Source: Candidatus Jordarchaeum madagascarense (lineage in GTDB: Archaea > Asgardarchaeota > Jordiarchaeia > Jordiarchaeales > Jordiarchaeaceae). From it: a DNA stretch of 12,825 bases. Of the stretch, positions 5,719 through 12,825 are shown in pieces (within the stretch, counting starts at the first letter, position 1; every line of letters starts with the position of its first letter). The stretch covers positions 1-12,825 of the forward strand of contig DXJA01000439.1 in assembly GCA_019056875.1 (NCBI GenBank). Direction: 5' to 3'. Under the pieces are notes generated by a model. It saw nothing but the letters and a program-made list of their open reading frames with translations, did no database searches and had not been told where the DNA came from. A program made the position numbers and the translations under genes.

Positions 5719-5922
5719 ATGGTTAAAAGTAGAGAAGTGTTGCCACAACCCAAGAGTAAATTTATCAATGTCCAATGCCCCGACTGTGGCTCAGAGCAAG
5801 TTATTTTCAGTAGGGCTAGCACCGTGGTGAAATGCAACGTATGCGGTAAAACACTGGTAAAACCCACCGGAGGAAAAGCAATAATAACCGCTAAAAGAAG
5901 CAGACAACAGGTTCTTAGATAG
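5719..5922 (+). CDS. rps27e: Small-subunit ribosomal protein eS27 (S27e)
   Basis: 67 residues, a zinc-ribbon protein of the 30S subunit. The four zinc ligands are C20 and C23 (VQCPDCG) and C39 and C42 (KCNVCGK), followed by the conserved TLVKPTGGKA loop (45-54). Length and composition match archaeal eS27. The ATG at 5719 is chosen over an in-frame GTG at 5707 because the ribosome site AGGAG at 5701-5705 lies almost on top of that GTG; the gap from this site to ATG 5719 is somewhat long (13 bases). It starts 16 bases after the eL42 stop and ends 14 bases before aIF2-alpha, in one operon. Confidence 0.97.
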   Translation: MVKSREVLPQPKSKFINVQCPDCGSEQVIFSRASTVVKCNVCGKTLVKPTGGKAIITAKRSRQQVLR

Positions 5923-5936
5923 ACCAGGTGATAGAT

Positions 5937-6728
5937 ATGGTCAAGCCGAGAAAAGATTATCCGGAGAAGGGAGACCTAGCAATTGGAACAGTAACAAGAA
6001 TTGCTAATCATGGAGCATATGTTCAACTCGATGAATATGATAACAAGGAAGGAATGATTCATATATCCGAAATAGCTCTTAGCTGGGTTCGAAACATTAG
6101 AAACTTTGTTAGAGAAAATCAAAAAATAGTAGCTAAGGTTCTCAGAATAAACCCCCAAAAAGGATTTATAGATCTCTCTCTGAGACGCGTCACAGAACAG
6201 CAGAGGCGCCAAAAAATACAGGAATGGAAAAGAGCCCAAAAGGCAGAAAAACTCCTCGAAATGGCAGCTACGAAGATTGGAAAAACATTAGATGAAGCCT
6301 ATACCGAAGTAGGTTTGAAATTAGAAAGTGCTTATGGGAGCATATACAACGGTTTCGAACTAGTATCCGAAAAAGGTACAAAACCATTAGAGGACTTGGG
6401 AATTAAAAAGGATTGGATCGCGATAATTTCCGAAATAGCGGAAAACTACGTAGAACCCCCCAAAGTTAACATCGCTAGAACCATAGAAATGACCTGTTGG
6501 AAACGTGCAGGCATTGACGCCATAAAAAAGGCATTCAGAGAAGCAATCAACGCCGTACAAGATGAAGAAACAACCGTAAACATCTACACTCTAGGCTCCC
6601 CAAAGTACCGTATAGAAATATCCGCCGACGACTACAAACAAGCCGAAACAATATTAGAAAAAATAATTAACACCGCAAAGACGAGCATTGAAAACGAAGG
6701 CGGAAAACTCGAATATCTGAAAAGCTAA
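5937..6728 (+). CDS. eif2a: Translation initiation factor aIF2 subunit alpha
   Basis: 263 residues, the alpha subunit of the heterotrimeric factor that brings initiator tRNA to the small subunit. An S1/OB domain occupies about residues 9-84 (GDLAIGTVTRI, EGMIHISEI, KVLRINPQKGFIDLSLRRV). A helical domain follows (about 85-175) and then the C-terminal alpha-beta domain that binds aIF2-gamma (about 176-263). At the position of the eukaryotic phosphorylated Ser51 the alignment gives Asn53, so the eukaryotic-style phosphorylation site is not conserved. ATG 5937 has a perfect AGGTGAT site 4 bases upstream; the in-frame GTG at 5928 lies inside that site. The stop is 5 bases from the convergent nop10 stop. 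The C-terminal half uses unusually C-rich codons compared with pcn. Confidence 0.97.
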   Translation: MVKPRKDYPEKGDLAIGTVTRIANHGAYVQLDEYDNKEGMIHISEIALSWVRNIRNFVRENQKIVAKVLRINPQKGFIDLSLRRVTEQQRRQKIQEWKRAQKAEKLLEMAATKIGKTLDEAYTEVGLKLESAYGSIYNGFELVSEKGTKPLEDLGIKKDWIAIISEIAENYVEPPKVNIARTIEMTCWKRAGIDAIKKAFREAINAVQDEETTVNIYTLGSPKYRIEISADDYKQAETILEKIINTAKTSIENEGGKLEYLKS

Positions 6729-6733
6729 CCATA

Positions 6734-6925
6734 TTACACCCCCGTCTCTGAATTACTCATCCTTTTATAGAATTCCTTTTTTTGCTGGCGCCTCCACTTG
6801 CCCATACGGTCCTCAATCGAAAACCTCGAAGGCTGGGGAACTCTAACCGATCCTCCACAATAAGGACAAACTTCTTTAAACGTGTATTCCCCACATTCTA
6901 AACACTTTCGAAGCAAATACCTCAT
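6734..6925 (-). CDS. nop10: Ribosome biogenesis protein Nop10 (H/ACA RNP)
   Basis: 63 residues, the small zinc protein that stabilises Cbf5 in the H/ACA guide RNP that makes pseudouridine in rRNA. Zinc ligands are C8 and C11 (KCLECG) and C20 and C23 (VCPYCGG). The family's C-terminal stretch is seen as PSRFSIEDRMGKWRRQ (32-47), though the usual proline-rich PPKFSPEDPYG is modified here. GAGGT (plus-strand 6932-6936) lies 6 bases before the ATG. In many archaea nop10 follows the aIF2-alpha gene on the same strand; here it is on the opposite strand and converges with a 5-base gap. An AT-rich TATA-like tract at about 7007-7020 may be its promoter. Confidence 0.95.
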   Translation of the reverse strand: MRYLLRKCLECGEYTFKEVCPYCGGSVRVPQPSRFSIEDRMGKWRRQQKKEFYKRMSNSETGV

Positions 6926-7057
6926 CTCTAAACCTCAAATAACAAAGAACTACCTCATTTTTAAAATTAGGCAATCACTCCGGTACAATTCAATTAAAAA
7001 TACTTTATTATATATAAAAAAATAATTTATTGGTATGCATCCGACCACCCTTACTAC

Positions 7058-7072
7058 AAAAACGCGGTTTTT
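7058..7072 (-). terminator. Short hairpin with T-run after aglB
   Basis: On the minus strand AAAAAC and GTTTTT pair around a 3-base loop, 7 bases beyond the aglB stop, ending in a T5 run. It is well placed to end the aglB transcript before the nop10 promoter. Confidence 0.45.
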
Positions 7073-7079
7073 AAATTGT

Positions 7080-9689
7080 TTAGCTTGCTCCTACAGTAAC
7101 AAGTATTTGAGCAATAAAATCTAGAATACTGGTCTCAACTTTTATAATCAGAGTATCATTTTCATTGACAGCTTGCGGCACTATATAACTGATATTTACT
7201 GTTTCTCCCGGTGCTAAACTTATTGGAAGTGTTACATTCAGGTTTATGCAGGCTGTGTCATTGGATAATATTTCCATAATGTTATAAGTAGTTGTTCCCG
7301 TATTGTTCAAGCTTATAACACCTGTTGAATCATTGTAAACAGCCACATCTGTAACGTTTAGCCCTGAGTCTAGAATCGAATAATCTATCTCATAGATTTT
7401 CACAAGTCCACCGCTGGATATAAACACTGGTTTGAAGTAGTTAAGACTTCTATAACCTGCCTCCCAATTCGAAAGAGGATAAGGATAAGGATTATCCCCC
7501 GTTTCCGTTTCGTTTCCCCCGATAACCAGGGGATAGTCATAAGTCTGCATCTGGTTTACTAGGTATCTCTCCAAGTTGCTGTACTGGGTGGTGAATGGAT
7601 TCGGGGCATGATAGTAGAGTAGTTTGTAAATAGTGGTGTTGAAGAAAGCTTCCCGAATTGGCGAAGTTCCGGGTAAGGCATACGGATTGTAGAACTGATA
7701 TTCATACGGCGTGTTAGCAATAAACCTTTTAATGTATTCGGAAGATGCCCCGCTATTAATGAGATTCTGAATCATATTAGATATCTCATCGAAGGAAATC
7801 CTAACCATCCACAGCCATTTACCTTCATCGCCGTGTATGTTTGCGTCGTTGTAGCCGAAGAATACTAGTACGTGTGTGGCGTTGAATCTTCGGAAATCTT
7901 CTAGTGAGTATGTTTCATTGGTTTCCATGAATGCTCGTCCGATCCAGCCTATTTGTGTGGCGTTACGGGTGTTTCCGTCTGCTAGTGTTATTTTTCCTCC
8001 TTTGACGGTGATCCAGTAGCCGTAGTCCCACCAAGCAGCTACCACTGCACTGTCCGGGAGTTCGTTTCTCATAAATGAGAATGATTGGTCCCAATCGAGG
8101 TGTGTTCCACCGTAACCGTCTCTAACTATCATTGATGGTGGGGGTGAGTATATGGTGGTTTGTACTCCCTGAAGGAAGGCGAATGCTAGGATTATTCCTA
8201 TTATTGCAAAAACTGCTAGTGATGCGTCGCGTCCGAGTGGGGCGCTGATTCTTATGCGTCTTCTTCTGGCTATAGTGGGCGCCCTTTTGGTGATGACTTG
8301 GGCTAGTGGTCTAAAGATTATTGATAGGGCGTAAGCGCTTAGTAAGCATGCAGCGGGGGCTAGCAGGATTATGATACGAATCATTGAACCCGTGAAGTAG
8401 GTTACTGTGACCCCGTAAATTATTAGGAGCAAGTCTTCTTCGTATCTTCTTTTAAATGCGAAGTACAATCCTACTGGGAAGAGGACCACTAGGGCGTTGA
8501 GGTCGTAGAAGAATATTCCCCAAGGGGTTGGCATTTGTTCTCCAACGCTTGCGATGATGTGTTGTTGTTCTCTATAGGCTGGATAGATTATCGAAATAAA
8601 CTTGCCTGCGAGTCCTGAAATATTACCTAAAAGATCCAAGTTGGTTATCATGAATGCGACTACCAAAATTGAGATTAAGCCGCCAATCAGTATCAGAAAT
8701 CTTTGTCTATTTTCGAAAAACCACTCCATTTTCTCCAAAGCCTTTCCTTTTAAGGGTATATACCTTTTAATGCTTTCTAGAATCATCGTTCTCTGAGTGT
8801 TTAGCCGAAGGAAAACTTCGTAAAATAAAAGTATCCCCAGAACAATTAGCGCGGGCAAAACATCAAATGAGGTTAACATATCTGGTCCCAATGCTGGGAC
8901 ATGTGTAACTATAAAAATTGCTAATGTCATTGTGATACTGTAAGTCATAAAAGTACGTGAGGTGTACTTTTTTAATAGCAATAAGAGGATCACGGTCAGA
9001 GGGAGTACATACATTAAATATATGTAGGCTCCCCAAGTTGCTGTTAATCCTCCTACGCAAAGGCCGGCAAGTATGGCGGATATTATTGAACCTCTTTTTA
9101 AAGAACGGATGAAGAAGTACAGAGCGAGTACTAGTAATAGCATTCCTAAGGCTTCATTATCGAAAAATCCAACCGTGGTACGCTCAATGAAGGCTGGTGT
9201 GAATGAGAGCAAAAATGCTGCAATGAGGCCAGTCTTTTTGTCGAGTATCTCTTTTCCTAGGAAATAGGTTGCCACACATGTTAAGGCGCCCATAAATGCG
9301 GGGAAAAAGTAGCATATCATATAAATGTCAATATTGAATCCTAAAGCATGCAATAGAAAATAGATGGTCGCTGCAGCAAATGGGGTTCCCGGAAAGAATG
9401 ATTGAGAAATGTCCCGACCGATGGGGTACCATGAGGCATGGTCATACCAGCCGAACCATGAGTTAAAACCGTATGTTACCGTGTATAAAGCCATTTCATA
9501 TTGTAACCATGGATCAAAGGCTCTAATATACGTGGGGTATAAGAAGAAAGGTATACATCTTATGGTGAGTGCTATTATAAAAATAGAAATAAGGGAGAAC
9601 ACTAGCAATATTCCTTGTCTGCTCACCTGTACTTTTGGAAAGGGAATTATCTTTTTTGCCTCGTAGATAAACTCTTGGAGTTTAGACAA
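7080..9689 (-). CDS. aglB: Dolichyl-phosphooligosaccharide-protein glycotransferase AglB (STT3)
   Basis: 869 residues. A membrane enzyme that transfers a lipid-linked glycan to Asn-X-Ser/Thr sites on the outer face. The N-terminal 510 residues contain many transmembrane helices. Catalytic features seen are D59 in FDPWLQY (first DxD-type motif), D177 in FFDNEA (second), the external-loop SVGEQ with E384, the sequon-binding WWDYG at 553-557, and the DK motif DEGKWLWM at 621-628. The last 90 residues form a beta-rich tail with seven N-glycosylation sequons (N778, N786, N795, N810, N818, N832, N844), suggesting a surface-exposed, possibly self-glycosylated domain. The start is a TTG, with GGCGGT (9695-9700 on the plus strand) 5 bases upstream; no ATG occurs before the first membrane helix. 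The gene appears to be a stand-alone transcription unit. Confidence 0.95.
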   Translation of the reverse strand: MSKLQEFIYEAKKIIPFPKVQVSRQGILLVFSLISIFIIALTIRCIPFFLYPTYIRAFDPWLQYEMALYTVTYGFNSWFGWYDHASWYPIGRDISQSFFPGTPFAAATIYFLLHALGFNIDIYMICYFFPAFMGALTCVATYFLGKEILDKKTGLIAAFLLSFTPAFIERTTVGFFDNEALGMLLLVLALYFFIRSLKRGSIISAILAGLCVGGLTATWGAYIYLMYVLPLTVILLLLLKKYTSRTFMTYSITMTLAIFIVTHVPALGPDMLTSFDVLPALIVLGILLFYEVFLRLNTQRTMILESIKRYIPLKGKALEKMEWFFENRQRFLILIGGLISILVVAFMITNLDLLGNISGLAGKFISIIYPAYREQQHIIASVGEQMPTPWGIFFYDLNALVVLFPVGLYFAFKRRYEEDLLLIIYGVTVTYFTGSMIRIIILLAPAACLLSAYALSIIFRPLAQVITKRAPTIARRRRIRISAPLGRDASLAVFAIIGIILAFAFLQGVQTTIYSPPPSMIVRDGYGGTHLDWDQSFSFMRNELPDSAVVAAWWDYGYWITVKGGKITLADGNTRNATQIGWIGRAFMETNETYSLEDFRRFNATHVLVFFGYNDANIHGDEGKWLWMVRISFDEISNMIQNLINSGASSEYIKRFIANTPYEYQFYNPYALPGTSPIREAFFNTTIYKLLYYHAPNPFTTQYSNLERYLVNQMQTYDYPLVIGGNETETGDNPYPYPLSNWEAGYRSLNYFKPVFISSGGLVKIYEIDYSILDSGLNVTDVAVYNDSTGVISLNNTGTTTYNIMEILSNDTACINLNVTLPISLAPGETVNISYIVPQAVNENDTLIIKVETSILDFIAQILVTVGAS

Positions 9690-9829
9690 TCTTTACCGCC
9701 AACTAGAAGTAAATACTATATTTTTAATTTATTCCTATTTAATTATTTTTAAGACTATCGTAAGTATTTAAATTAATTTCGAAAAGTGGTCATCTTAATT
9801 CCTTTTCTATTTTATAAATACTATTGTAT

Positions 9830-10945
9830 CTATTGTACTTTTTTAATTGATATTTGATGATATCCTATAATTACTCTAATATATCCCTTCAATTTTTCGT
9901 CAATTTCAGAAGAGTTAGTGTCAACTCTTAGAATCGGTATCTTTGAAAGCTTATAAGGGGTGGCTATAACCATAATATTCTCTATTCCTACTTTTTTAAT
10001 CACTTCAGAGCTTATTTGTTGGTTTCCTCGACCAAAAATAAAGCCTTGGCGCCCTATGGGTGTTACAATTATTTTAGATTTTTTGTTTTTTATAGCTTTA
10101 AGAATTTCCCGCTCGTCAGCATCTCTAGCAATAATTCTCCCCTCTTGAACTAGGTCAACCCCCAATAATGTTTTATTTAAACCCAAAATATCCGTTATAG
10201 ATTTACAAGTTGTTCCCGGTCCAATTACATAAACTGTATTTGGTTCAATGCTTTCAACAACACTACGAGCTATAGCTTTTTGATCTTCAAGCTCGTCTGT
10301 CGTGGAAGGGCTCATCCATTTAGAACCTTGAAGGTATTGAGGCTCATAAGGTGTAATTGCATAACCTTTCAATTCCACGTTTAACTCGTTTTTTCTAAAG
10401 GATTCTTCATCAACATCCATAACTTCGGCTTCTCTAACTGGAATTTCATCCCACAGATAACGTAAAGCAACCAAACCTGCGTTTTTCGGAGATGTGGCAA
10501 AGGTGGCTGACCATATCTTTACCCCTGATGGAATTCCCAAAATCGGTGTTTCCTGGTCTATAGCTTCAAGAATATCAACTGTCGTACCGTCACCACCTGC
10601 ATAAAGAATTAAAAACACTCCCCTTTCAACCATTATCCTTGCAGCCTTTTTTGTATCTTCCGAGGTGGTTCTCAAAGAATCAATCTCTCCAATTATTTCT
10701 GGATTAAAGCCACTCTCTCTTGCCACATCTTCACCCATAATGCTTGGAAAAGTCAAAAGCCTCAAAACATCTTTTACTGGTTTAAGAATACTCAGCGCTT
10801 CCTTTGCTCTTCCCGGTGAGACTGGTTTCGCCCCCAGCTCAATCGCCCTCTGGACCAATCTAGGATCATCAGAACCTTTAAAAGCATATTTACCCGCGAT
10901 TCCTGCAATCGGATTTACAATTAGGCCAAGGGTTTTGCTTTTCAT
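9830..10945 (-). CDS. ATP-NAD kinase-like (NAD kinase/AcoX superfamily) protein
   Basis: 371 residues. The N-terminus LGLIVNPIAGIAGKYAFKG (5-23) and the diacylglycerol/NAD kinase-type GGDGTT motif at 117-122, followed by ILGIPSGVK (135-143), place it in the ATP-NAD kinase/AcoX family, larger than ordinary archaeal NAD kinases. GPGTTCKSITDILG (about 242-255) is a further conserved phosphate-binding-like loop of this group. NADP synthesis is the obvious candidate reaction, but many members are uncharacterised and the substrate is not certain. ATG at 10945 is chosen because it starts just before the first strand. A TATA box, TATAAAAAA, begins 24 bases upstream with no ribosome site between, which fits a leaderless mRNA. 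A TTG at 10999 would add 18 residues across that promoter and is rejected. Confidence 0.85.
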   Translation of the reverse strand: MKSKTLGLIVNPIAGIAGKYAFKGSDDPRLVQRAIELGAKPVSPGRAKEALSILKPVKDVLRLLTFPSIMGEDVARESGFNPEIIGEIDSLRTTSEDTKKAARIMVERGVFLILYAGGDGTTVDILEAIDQETPILGIPSGVKIWSATFATSPKNAGLVALRYLWDEIPVREAEVMDVDEESFRKNELNVELKGYAITPYEPQYLQGSKWMSPSTTDELEDQKAIARSVVESIEPNTVYVIGPGTTCKSITDILGLNKTLLGVDLVQEGRIIARDADEREILKAIKNKKSKIIVTPIGRQGFIFGRGNQQISSEVIKKVGIENIMVIATPYKLSKIPILRVDTNSSEIDEKLKGYIRVIIGYHQISIKKVQ

Positions 10946-10960
10946 ACTTGAATGGTGTTG

Positions 10961-10969
10961 TTTTTTATA
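10961..10969 (-). promoter_or_regulatory. TATA box for a probable leaderless kinase-like transcript
   Basis: On the minus strand TATAAAAAA begins 24 bases before the ATG at 10945, so transcription should start at or next to the start codon. A second TATA-like ATATAAAT lies at plus-strand 10974-10983. Confidence 0.5.
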
Positions 10970-11163
10970 CAAATATTTATATCCCGCCAATAAACACAAT
11001 TTTCCTTAAAAAGTAATATAACTTTATTTTTTATGTTAATATCCTATCTTACACCTTTTAAAGGAATTATTATTGAACAGTAGCTTGACATATAAGTTCA
11101 GAAAATTTTTTATCGTTTGCTAATTATTTACCTTTCTGTAATTACTTTTTTATTCTGACAATA

Positions 11164-11252
11164 TTCCGGCAAAGTCCAAGTGTTGAGATGTATGTCGAGA
11201 CGCTCCTAAAGCAGCCAAAAAGAATAGGAGATTCGCTGAATAGGGACCGATA
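11164..11252. ncRNA. Candidate small RNA: GC-richer intergenic island with hairpin
   Basis: By hand count about 48% G+C over roughly 88 bases, in surroundings that are clearly AT-rich. CTCCTA and TAGGAG form a perfect 6-bp stem with a 16-base loop near its centre. An outer pairing of CGG...TCC with GGACCG is possible with a bulge. On the plus strand it is followed by a T5 run. No tRNA, C/D or H/ACA box pattern could be matched, so strand and class are unknown. Confidence 0.3.
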
Positions 11253-11365
11253 CTATTTTTATTGCAATTTAAAAAAAGGTTGTTTGGATTTTACGCTATA
11301 GTTTTAATTCTCGATTTATCCTTCATTCTGAATTCAAGTACAAATAATAGTAGAAACGAGAAAGA

Positions 11366-12715
11366 TCAACTCTTGGAAACTATTTCTTTGACTACACCCA
11401 CTGCTACCGTAGCGCCTGAATCTCTTACAGCGAATCTACCTAGTTGAGGAATCTCTTTGTATAGTTCTATGCACATCGGTCTTGTTGGTTCTAGTTGTAC
11501 TAATGCCGCGTCACCACGTTTAATATAGTCTGGATTGTCCTCCACTACCTGACCGGTACGTCTATCAATTTTTGCTATTAGTTTTGTGAATCTGCAGGCA
11601 ACTTGTGCGGTGTGAGCGTGAACCACTGGGCAGTATCCTACAGAAATTGCAGAAGGAAATTGAATCACCACCAATTGTCCCGTAAACTCTTTAGCTACCA
11701 TTGGGGGGCTTGTCTTGTGTCCCGCAACATCCCCTCTTCTTAGGTCTTTTTTGGCTATCCCCCTTACATTGAATCCTATGTTGTCCCCTGGAACAGCTTC
11801 AGGAATGTTCTCATGGTGCATCTCAATGGATTTGACTTCGCCTTCTACGTTAGCTGGCTGGAATACCAGAGTGTCTCCTGCTTTTAAAACACCTGTTTCT
11901 ACTCTTCCAACTGGAACCGTACCAACACCAGTAATCGTGTAGACATCTTGTATCGGAATTCTAAGCGGTTTATCTAAAGGCTTGGGTGGAATAACAAATT
12001 TATCCAGAGCCTCCGCTACGGTGGGGCCTTTATACCAGGCCATCTTATCGCTTGCCTTAGTAATATTGTCACCAGTCCAAGCTGAGATTGGAACAAAATC
12101 CACGTTTTCAATTTTGAACCCCACGCTCTTAAGTAAATCACTAACCTCGTTCTTGACCTCGTTGTATCTCTCTTGGCTCCAATTAACTGAGGCATCATCC
12201 ATTTTGTTAACAGCAACGATAATCTGGCTTACTCCTAGAGTAAAAGATAGGTATGCGTGCTCTCTGGTCTGTCCTCCGACACCGATACCTGCCTCAAATT
12301 CTCCTTTTCTTGCTGAAACAACTAGAATAGCCGCGTCTGCTTGACTTGTGCCTGTAATCATATTCTTTATGAAGTCTCTGTGACCTGGGGCATCAATAAT
12401 CGTGTAGTAGTATTTACCAGTTTCGAATTTCCAGAAAGCGATATCGATTGTTAAACCTCTTTCTCTTTCTTCCTTAAGTTTATCTAATACCCATGCAAAT
12501 TTGAAGCTTCCTTTTCCAATCTTATCTGCTTCTTGTTCGAATTGTTTTATTGTTCTGTCGTCTACTGCACCCATTAGATACAGTAAGTGTCCTACCATTG
12601 TACTCTTTCCATGGTCTACGTGTCCGATGATTACGAGATTTAAATGCGGTTTTTTTTGTGACATTTTTTCTTCCACTTCTTCAATTTTTTCACTTTTCTT
12701 GTTCTGTTTATCCAT
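11366..12715 (-). CDS. tuf: Translation elongation factor EF-1-alpha (aEF1A)
   Basis: 449 residues; a GTPase that delivers aminoacyl-tRNA to the ribosome. G1 GHVDHGKST is at 31-39, the switch I threonine in RGLTID is T89, G3 DAPGH at 108-112 and G4 NKMD at 170-173. Domains 2 and 3 follow (from about residue 240), ending in RDSGATVAVGVVKEI. The catalytic His of DAPGH is present. The family usually begins near residue 18 here (MSQKKPHLNLV); the frame extends 17 residues further to an ATG at 12715, adding a Lys/Glu-rich segment. A TATA-like TATAAATT (plus-strand 12743-12750) lies close upstream of that ATG, which supports the longer form with a very short leader; the shorter start at 12664 remains possible and has only a weak ribosome site. 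Confidence 0.97.
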   Translation of the reverse strand: MDKQNKKSEKIEEVEEKMSQKKPHLNLVIIGHVDHGKSTMVGHLLYLMGAVDDRTIKQFEQEADKIGKGSFKFAWVLDKLKEERERGLTIDIAFWKFETGKYYYTIIDAPGHRDFIKNMITGTSQADAAILVVSARKGEFEAGIGVGGQTREHAYLSFTLGVSQIIVAVNKMDDASVNWSQERYNEVKNEVSDLLKSVGFKIENVDFVPISAWTGDNITKASDKMAWYKGPTVAEALDKFVIPPKPLDKPLRIPIQDVYTITGVGTVPVGRVETGVLKAGDTLVFQPANVEGEVKSIEMHHENIPEAVPGDNIGFNVRGIAKKDLRRGDVAGHKTSPPMVAKEFTGQLVVIQFPSAISVGYCPVVHAHTAQVACRFTKLIAKIDRRTGQVVEDNPDYIKRGDAALVQLEPTRPMCIELYKEIPQLGRFAVRDSGATVAVGVVKEIVSKS

Positions 12716-12740
12716 GTTCTGTTGTATTTAAATTTTTTTG

Positions 12741-12752
12741 GGAATTTATATT
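12741..12752 (-). promoter_or_regulatory. TATA box for the EF-1-alpha gene
   Basis: On the minus strand AATATAAATTCC lies about 28-35 bases before the ATG at 12715, predicting a start site roughly 7-12 bases upstream of that codon, so the mRNA would be nearly leaderless. Confidence 0.45.
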
Positions 12753-12825
12753 ATCAAAATAAAAGATTCAATATTCAATCCTTTATTTCTATCTTAGAGT
12801 TTTCTGTATTATATTTATTTTGAAA

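Larger units (their letters stand above)
10946..11365. other. Intergenic region between EF-1-alpha and the kinase-like gene
   Basis: 420 bases without a credible protein gene. It holds the kinase promoter on the right-to-left strand, a small dyad CCTTT-T-AAAGG at 11054-11064, long AT-rich stretches, and a GC-richer island near 11164-11252. The minus-strand sequence just after the EF-1-alpha stop (about 11335-11365) is pyrimidine-rich and T-rich, as in archaeal termination. The ribosomal protein uS10 gene that often follows EF-1-alpha in archaea is not here. Confidence 0.6.

Noticed and set aside
11100..11260. tRNA gene or uS10 gene downstream of EF-1-alpha
   Set aside because: No T-loop consensus or cloverleaf fits on either strand, and no frame of about 100 codons exists for uS10.
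11262..12731. Several plus-strand open frames over EF-1-alpha
   Set aside because: They lie antisense to a clearly conserved gene and their translations have no family features; they are by-products of its codon pattern.
1..12825. CRISPR array, insertion sequence or prophage
   Set aside because: No regularly spaced repeats, transposase, integrase or long terminal inverted repeats are visible; the genes are core housekeeping genes.

Overview
The window is AT-rich archaeal DNA. The informational genes are archaeal throughout: a heterodimeric PriS/PriL primase, a Gins51-type GINS subunit, PCNA, aIF2-alpha, Nop10, eL42/eS27 and the EF-1-alpha form of the elongation factor. The protein style (an Arf-like small GTPase, a single PCNA, AglB oligosaccharyltransferase) fits a TACK-group archaeon. 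Bathyarchaeia is my best guess, but it rests on overall resemblance and not on a diagnostic marker.

Layout. Plus strand, left to right: an Arf/Ras-like small GTPase (166-651), a one-domain OB-fold protein (778-1146), PCNA (1324-2079), primase large subunit PriL (2293-3327), primase catalytic subunit PriS (3407-4642), Gins51 (4666-5196), ribosomal proteins eL42 (L44e, 5394-5702) and eS27 (5719-5922), and aIF2-alpha (5937-6728). The minus strand then takes over: nop10 (6734-6925) converges on aIF2-alpha, followed by aglB (7080-9689), an ATP-NAD kinase-like protein (9830-10945) and EF-1-alpha (11366-12715). The 420-base gap at 10946-11365 holds no gene I recognise, but contains a GC-richer island that could be a small RNA.

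How the genes fit together. PCNA, PriS, GINS, eL42, eS27, aIF2-alpha and Nop10 form a gene neighbourhood known to recur in archaea, linking replication-fork components with ribosome and translation-initiation components. Here it also includes PriL and, just upstream of PCNA, a small OB-fold protein that could be a single-strand-binding accessory factor. Nop10, normally co-directional with aIF2-alpha, is inverted.

The most striking feature is in the eL42 gene. The reading frame is interrupted by a 33-base in-frame insert (about 5550-5582, shiftable because TAAAC is repeated at both ends). It contains a perfect 8-bp hairpin with an ATTA loop and a TAG stop inside the stem. Removing exactly 33 bases restores a full-length, family-typical 91-residue eL42 with all four zinc cysteines. 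The insert sits in the conserved loop that in eukaryotic eL42 reaches the ribosomal E site. It could be a very small archaeal intron in a ribosomal-protein mRNA, a translational bypass (hop) element, a stop-codon recoding site, or a disruption. I could not fold a canonical bulge-helix-bulge splice motif around it, so the mechanism is open.
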